From: Acididesulfobacillus acetoxydans
GTDB lineage: Bacteria; Bacillota; Desulfitobacteriia; Desulfitobacteriales; Desulfitobacteriaceae
NCBI RefSeq assembly: GCF_902729405.1
Contig: NZ_LR746496.1
Span: 3,472,001 to 3,536,000 of the forward strand
DNA: 64,000 nt
Direction: 5' to 3'
The notes under the pieces are model-generated. The model saw nothing but the letters and a program-made list of their open reading frames with translations. It did not search any database and was not told where the DNA came from. A program made the position numbers and the translations under genes. This document shows positions 60,073 through 64,000 of this stretch, in pieces. Positions within the stretch are counted from its first letter, which is position 1; each line of letters starts with the position of its first letter.

Positions 60073-60735
60073 TCAAAATTTCTCAACGGACCCGCCGGCG
60101 CCCCCCACAGTCTGAGACATAGTGCGGCCGGAATCCGCCAAGCACTCGACTACCCCTCTCTCTGCCGCCCAGGCCTGCACACACATAAGCGTCAGCGTCG
60201 CCAAGCTTTTGTAGAAAGTCAGCTCTGTCCGGCCTATGACCGATGCACAGAAAGGAGGAAGCCAGCAGGCCAGGTGCGCCCCCAGCAGAAGGTCCGCCTC
60301 CGCGGTTGAAGCCCCGGTTTTCCAAGCATAAGCCAGCGCTTCCAACTCTATCGCCAGATGGTCCGGAAGTTCGGAAGCGCCGGAGCGCACCCGCAGCCCC
60401 AAAGACGCGTAAAGCCTGAGCACCTCCTCCGTGGCTTCCCCGGTAACCATTCCTTCCTCGTGGCGTGGACGATCTGTGTGCCAAACCGCCTCGTAAGGGG
60501 GGCAAGGCACCGGACCCGGCCCCACAAAAAGACGCTCGTACTCCTGCCGTAAGGATGCCCTCTCCCGGGTGAGAGCCGCAAAGAGATCCGCCAGAATGTC
60601 TTCTCCGGGCAAAGCAAGCTCATGCCACAACTCGCGTGCGCTCTCCTCCCGCCCCGGCTCCAACCGGTCCGCGACGGCGAGTACTTCGGGCGGAGTCCAC
60701 CACGAACTCAAGAGTCCGGCCACCTCTCCTTTCAC
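60073..60735 (-). CDS. TorD/DmsD-family redox enzyme maturation chaperone
   Basis: 220 residues from GTG 60735, overlapping the NrfD stop by 4 nt. It has the family signature YERLFVGPGPVPCPPYEAVW and PDHLAIELEALAYAWKTG in an all-helical context. These chaperones bind the twin-arginine signal peptide of the molybdoenzyme and assist cofactor insertion. Its presence supports Tat export of the catalytic subunit, whose N-terminus is outside the window. Confidence 0.9.
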   Translation of the reverse strand: MKGEVAGLLSSWWTPPEVLAVADRLEPGREESARELWHELALPGEDILADLFAALTRERASLRQEYERLFVGPGPVPCPPYEAVWHTDRPRHEEGMVTGEATEEVLRLYASLGLRVRSGASELPDHLAIELEALAYAWKTGASTAEADLLLGAHLACWLPPFCASVIGRTELTFYKSLATLTLMCVQAWAAERGVVECLADSGRTMSQTVGGAGGSVEKF

Positions 60736-61994
60736 GTCGCCTCACCCCTCACGATCCGGCGGCGGGCCCCGTCGGTGTCCAACCTATCGCCCGCTTCCGG
60801 GGTGGCTTCCGTCAGAGACGCTTTAATGCTCAGATAACGATAACCCAGTGTGACGAGCAAAGCGATCAAGGCTAAAAGGCCGAGGAGAATCGTAAGCTCC
60901 ACCCAGGTGGGAGTATAATGCCCCACCAATTGAAACACGGACTCGCCCGGAACGTAGGTTCCCAGGGAAATTCCCGGGGGCAGTTGAATAAGCGGGTTAG
61001 CCATCCCCGCCACGACCAGTTCCACCTGGTAAGCATATACCCCGACCAGAATCAGAACGGCGGACGCGGCAATCAGGCCCACCCGGCGCCTCAGACTGGG
61101 AAGGATAAGAAAGAGCAACGGAATAGCGCCGCCGATCACCCACTCCAGCCAGAAGAAGAGTTGGTAGCCCCCGCCCGGCAGCAGGGTGCTAAGCACCTGC
61201 AGATCTTTTGGCACTCCGTCCCAGAGTACCGTCAGGTAATCGCTCAAGACGAAAAAGAGATCGATGGCCAAGCTGACCGCCATAAGTCCGCTCAGTTTGC
61301 GCCAAGTTTCGCCGCGCACAACCAGCGCGTCCACCCGCTGCAAAATCCAGAGGATCAAGCTTACCAGAGCCGTGCCGGAGAGAATCGCCGACACGACAAA
61401 GAGCGGCGCCATCAAAGCCGTATTCCAGAAAGGCCGCGAGATCTGGAGACCGAAAATCCAGGCCGTGATCGAGTGCAGAGCAAAGGCCGCCGGCAAGCCG
61501 ATTCCCGCCGCCCATTTTAAGCCTCTGGCCCGCTTTGCTTCCGGCATCTTGGCGGACATCAGCCATAGCTCCGCCACAGCCAGGAGAAAATAGAGCGTGA
61601 TAATGGTAATATCCCAAATCATAGGGGAAGACCAATGGGCATAGATAAATAGGTTGAGCAGCCTGTCCGGCCGGCCCAAATCCGGCAGAATCGAAACCCC
61701 GGCCACCAAAACGCAAACAGCCGCCGTCAATACCCCCAGTTTGGCCAAAGGTTTCAGTCCCTTGATTCCGAACACCTCCGCCGACGAGGCCACAATGAGT
61801 CCGCCGGCCGAGAGCTTAACGAAAAAAGCAAAGGAAAGAATATATAATCCCCAGGAAATCACATCCCGCATGCCGGTGGCGCCCAAGCCGAAAATCAACT
61901 CGTAGACCCATGCCCCGAGGGCAGCCAGGAGCAGAATGCTTAAAACAACGAGCCAAGTCAGATACCTCGTGCGAGTCGATGGGTCCTTAACCAT
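60732..61994 (-). CDS. NrfD/PsrC-family quinone-reactive membrane subunit
   Basis: 420 residues from ATG 61994 (AAAGGAGG upstream). About nine to ten helices, with the PsrC/NrfD pattern WGLYILSFAFFVKLSAGGLI, VSILPDLGRPDRLLNLFIYA, SPMIWDITIITLYFLLA and WVIGGAIPLLFLILPS. It anchors the complex and exchanges electrons with menaquinone. It is preceded by the Fe-S subunit (17-nt gap) and followed by the chaperone. Confidence 0.92.
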   Translation of the reverse strand: MVKDPSTRTRYLTWLVVLSILLLAALGAWVYELIFGLGATGMRDVISWGLYILSFAFFVKLSAGGLIVASSAEVFGIKGLKPLAKLGVLTAAVCVLVAGVSILPDLGRPDRLLNLFIYAHWSSPMIWDITIITLYFLLAVAELWLMSAKMPEAKRARGLKWAAGIGLPAAFALHSITAWIFGLQISRPFWNTALMAPLFVVSAILSGTALVSLILWILQRVDALVVRGETWRKLSGLMAVSLAIDLFFVLSDYLTVLWDGVPKDLQVLSTLLPGGGYQLFFWLEWVIGGAIPLLFLILPSLRRRVGLIAASAVLILVGVYAYQVELVVAGMANPLIQLPPGISLGTYVPGESVFQLVGHYTPTWVELTILLGLLALIALLVTLGYRYLSIKASLTEATPEAGDRLDTDGARRRIVRGEAT

Positions 61995-62011
61995 AACCGT
62001 TCCCTCCTTTC

Positions 62012-62728
62012 TCAATCCGTCAGGCGCCCTTGCCTATCCACAGCCAGATAGTAAACGCTCGGGCGGGTCCCCAAATCAGCCAGCAACTGCCGTCCGCCTT
62101 GCCGGTTCACCGCTTGGCTGACCTCACTGGCCGGGTCATTCAAGTCTCCGAAGATACGGGCTCCCGCCGGACAGGTTTCCACACACATCGGTTTTTTTCC
62201 CACATCGATCCGCTCAACGCAGAAGGTGCATTTCTCAGCCACACCCACCGGGCGCACCGGCGTGAAGACGAGTCTTCCGCCCGTGCGGTAGTCCCGTCCG
62301 TAACCCACCGGAAAATCCGGCGCATACTGTTCTTTTTCCCAATTGAAAGCCCGCGCCCCGTAAGGACAGGCGGCCAGACAATAGCGACAGCCGATGCAGC
62401 GCTCAAAATCCACTAAAACCACTCCATCCTCCCGGCGGAAAGTCGCCGAGACGGGGCAGACCTTCTCACAAGGCGCGTCGGCACAATGCTGACAAGCAGT
62501 CGGCTGATAGGCTAAGGCCAGGTTCGGAAAGACGCCGTGCGGCACATCGATCGCCTGGCTGGCCGGCGGCGCGCCGGATACGGATGCGGACGCGGACGGC
62601 TCGCCTGTCAGCACCCGGTTCCAAAAGATCCCTAAGGGCTCGTTGTTGATGGATTTACAGCTCACCGCGCAGGTCCAGCAGCCCACACAGCGATTCTGGT
62701 CAATCACCATGCCCCAATGCTTGGTCAT
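62012..62728 (-). CDS. four-cluster ferredoxin-type electron-transfer subunit (DmsB/PsrB/NrfC-like)
   Basis: 238 residues with four [4Fe-4S] motifs: QNRCVGCWTCAVSCKSIN, ACQHCADAPCEKVCP, RCIGCRYCLAACPYGARAF and KCTFCVERI...CVETCPAGARIFGDL. The second set has the CxxCxxxPC spacing of this family. It carries electrons between the membrane subunit and the molybdopterin subunit. No Tat signal is seen, so it is carried by the catalytic subunit. ATG 62728 lies 7 nt after the catalytic gene. Confidence 0.95.
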   Translation of the reverse strand: MTKHWGMVIDQNRCVGCWTCAVSCKSINNEPLGIFWNRVLTGEPSASASVSGAPPASQAIDVPHGVFPNLALAYQPTACQHCADAPCEKVCPVSATFRREDGVVLVDFERCIGCRYCLAACPYGARAFNWEKEQYAPDFPVGYGRDYRTGGRLVFTPVRPVGVAEKCTFCVERIDVGKKPMCVETCPAGARIFGDLNDPASEVSQAVNRQGGRQLLADLGTRPSVYYLAVDRQGRLTD

Positions 62729-62735
62729 ACTCTAT

Positions 62736-64000
62736 TCACCCCTTTACCTTTTCGACTTGGACCAAACAATCATAATAGGCCGCGTTGGATTGGAAGTTCG
62801 GAACAATCGTCTGGGCGGGGTTGGCGATCTGATGGGTCAGATTGTTCGGGTGCCCTTCGATATAGTGTTTCACCTGGCGGGTCGCCCAGCCGCCTTGGTA
62901 GCAGTTGGTCACGCCCTGTTTAATCCCTTCCGTCAGGCGGGCCCGTACTTTCATCTCTCCCCGCCCGTTAAACACCCGCACCACATCTCCGTCCGCAATT
63001 CCCCGTTTGGCGGCATCCCGCGGATTGATTTCCAGGAATCCTTCCCCGTTATTGTTGATTTCCTTCAGCCAAGGCAAATTGCAATACTGTGAATGCGTGC
63101 GGAAGCGAGTATGCGTGCTGAGAAAAACTAAAGGATATTTTTGTAAGAGAGGATTATTGGGAAAAGCCTCCGCTTGTTCTTTGTAATCACAGACCTCTTG
63201 CTCATAGGGAATGAGTAATTCCACGTAAAACTCGATTTTTCCCGACTTGGTCGGAAATTGTTTGTTGTAAAAAGGCACATAGGGGACACTTTCCGTATTC
63301 AGCCGGTAAGCACCCTTCGTCAGCTGGTCCCAAGTGAGACCGCGCACCGTGGGATCCGCTTGGGGATCCCCGATATGGAGAACTTCTTTGATAAAATCAT
63401 CCGGAGTCTTATGAAAATACTGTCCGACTCCCATCTTCTCGGCGACCAGGCCGATAGCCTCAAAGTCGGATTTCGATTCCCAAAGCGGCTGAATCGTCTT
63501 GGGCATATACTGAAGATAATAATTACCGGAGCCGAGCAAATCCGTCTTCTCCAGATAAGTGCAAGCCGGTAAGACGATATCGGCCAGTTCCGCCGTCGCC
63601 GAGAGGACATAGTCGGACACGACTAAGAAGTCCAGCGAGTTGAGAGCTTTCATCACCTTGTTGCGATCCGACATCTGCTGGGCATAATTATCAACCATGA
63701 ACCAGGCGGCTTTGACGGGATAGGGTTTGCTCTCCAGCATGGCATCACACGCCTGCATAGGGGGTAAATAAGTGTACTGTTTTTTATCGGGATAAAACCA
63801 GCTCGGAATGTCATAGGCCGTGGTCAAAAGGGCGCCGCTGTAAATAGTGACACCGCCGCCGTGCACGCCGATGTTTCCGGTCAAGGCCGACAGCGTCAGG
63901 AGCGCTTGGAAAGTCAGATCTGCGCGATACCAGTGCGAAAGACCGAAACCGGCTTTCACTCCGGCCGGATGATTCCCCGCATAAAGTTCCGCCAGTTGCA
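62736..64000 (-). CDS. molybdopterin oxidoreductase catalytic subunit, C-terminal part (cut by window)
   Basis: The minus-strand frame is open at the window edge (421 codons seen). FQALLTLSALTGNIGVHGGGV, AELADIVLPACTYLEKTDLL, GSGNYYLQYMPKTIQPLWES, FLSTHTRFRTHSQYCNLPWL, EINPRDAAKRGIADGDVVRV and the C-terminal Moly-binding domain identify the DMSO reductase superfamily, PsrA/DmsA/TtrA branch. The N-terminal Tat signal, Fe-S site and metal ligand are outside the window, so substrate (S0/polysulfide, thiosulfate, DMSO, arsenate or similar) cannot be decided. Confidence 0.92.
   Translation of the reverse strand, partial: QLAELYAGNHPAGVKAGFGLSHWYRADLTFQALLTLSALTGNIGVHGGGVTIYSGALLTTAYDIPSWFYPDKKQYTYLPPMQACDAMLESKPYPVKAAWFMVDNYAQQMSDRNKVMKALNSLDFLVVSDYVLSATAELADIVLPACTYLEKTDLLGSGNYYLQYMPKTIQPLWESKSDFEAIGLVAEKMGVGQYFHKTPDDFIKEVLHIGDPQADPTVRGLTWDQLTKGAYRLNTESVPYVPFYNKQFPTKSGKIEFYVELLIPYEQEVCDYKEQAEAFPNNPLLQKYPLVFLSTHTRFRTHSQYCNLPWLKEINNNGEGFLEINPRDAAKRGIADGDVVRVFNGRGEMKVRARLTEGIKQGVTNCYQGGWATRQVKHYIEGHPNNLTHQIANPAQTIVPNFQSNAAYYDCLVQVEKVKG

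Overview
The window is a piece of a Gram-positive, endospore-forming anaerobe, most likely a Clostridia/Peptococcaceae-type Firmicute. The sequence evidence is an alpha/beta-type small acid-soluble spore protein, CodY, PolC, the Bacillus-like order dprA-topA-trmFO-xerC-hslVU-codY ... rpsB-tsf-pyrH-frr-uppS-cdsA-dxr-rseP-ispG-proS-polC-rimP-nusA-ylxR-ylxQ-infB-rbfA-nrnA, and a membrane molybdopterin oxidoreductase operon. Genus-level assignment is inference. Many genes start with GTG or TTG behind strong GGAGG sites.

Region 1 (1-31.7 kb, all on the minus strand) is the housekeeping block: DNA processing and topology (dprA, topA, xerC), tRNA methylation (trmFO), HslUV protease, CodY, ribosomal protein S2 and EF-Ts, UMP kinase, ribosome recycling factor, undecaprenyl-PP and CDP-DAG synthesis, two MEP-pathway enzymes (dxr, ispG), RseP protease, ProRS, PolC, and the nusA-infB transcription/translation operon. 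Three things stand out. PolC lacks the exonuclease domain normally inserted in its PHP domain. NusA carries about 34 copies of a 5-residue acidic repeat. IF2 carries about 29 copies of a 9-residue Arg/Pro repeat.

Region 2 (31.7-40.1 kb) holds a three-gene non-homologous end-joining operon (ku, ATP-dependent ligase, LigD-type polymerase, as separate proteins), a DUF3786 protein, an endonuclease IV-like TIM barrel, a divergent spore protein gene, an NlpC/P60 hydrolase, Hsp20 and a DUF815 AAA ATPase.

Region 3 (40.3-54.6 kb) is metabolic and regulatory: an MFS transporter, a small membrane protein, ferredoxin, a divergent LysR/TDT-transporter pair, a SAM methyltransferase, aldehyde dehydrogenase, class III aminotransferase, an APC amino-acid permease and a PAS-PAS-AAA sigma-54 activator. 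Two canonical -24/-12 promoters (TGGCAC-N5-TTGCT) lie upstream of the permease and the MFS gene, so the aminotransferase/dehydrogenase/permease genes read as a sigma-54-controlled amino-acid (for example omega-amino acid) utilisation locus.

Region 4 (54.6-60.0 kb) is a decaying accessory zone. It has a truncated methyltransferase, a DUF1287-like protein, an FMN-binding protein, a Crp/Fnr regulator, a metallophosphoesterase stub, a hairpin-rich non-coding stretch, a CPBP membrane protease, a HEPN/MNT toxin-antitoxin pair whose HEPN gene is broken, a DmsC-like fragment, and a 37-bp sequence present twice. A TnpB remnant lies at 47.1-47.5 kb.

Region 5 (60.07-64 kb) is a complex-iron-sulfur-molybdoenzyme operon: catalytic subunit (cut by the window end), four-cluster ferredoxin subunit, NrfD membrane anchor and TorD chaperone. 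No rRNA, tRNA or CRISPR was found.
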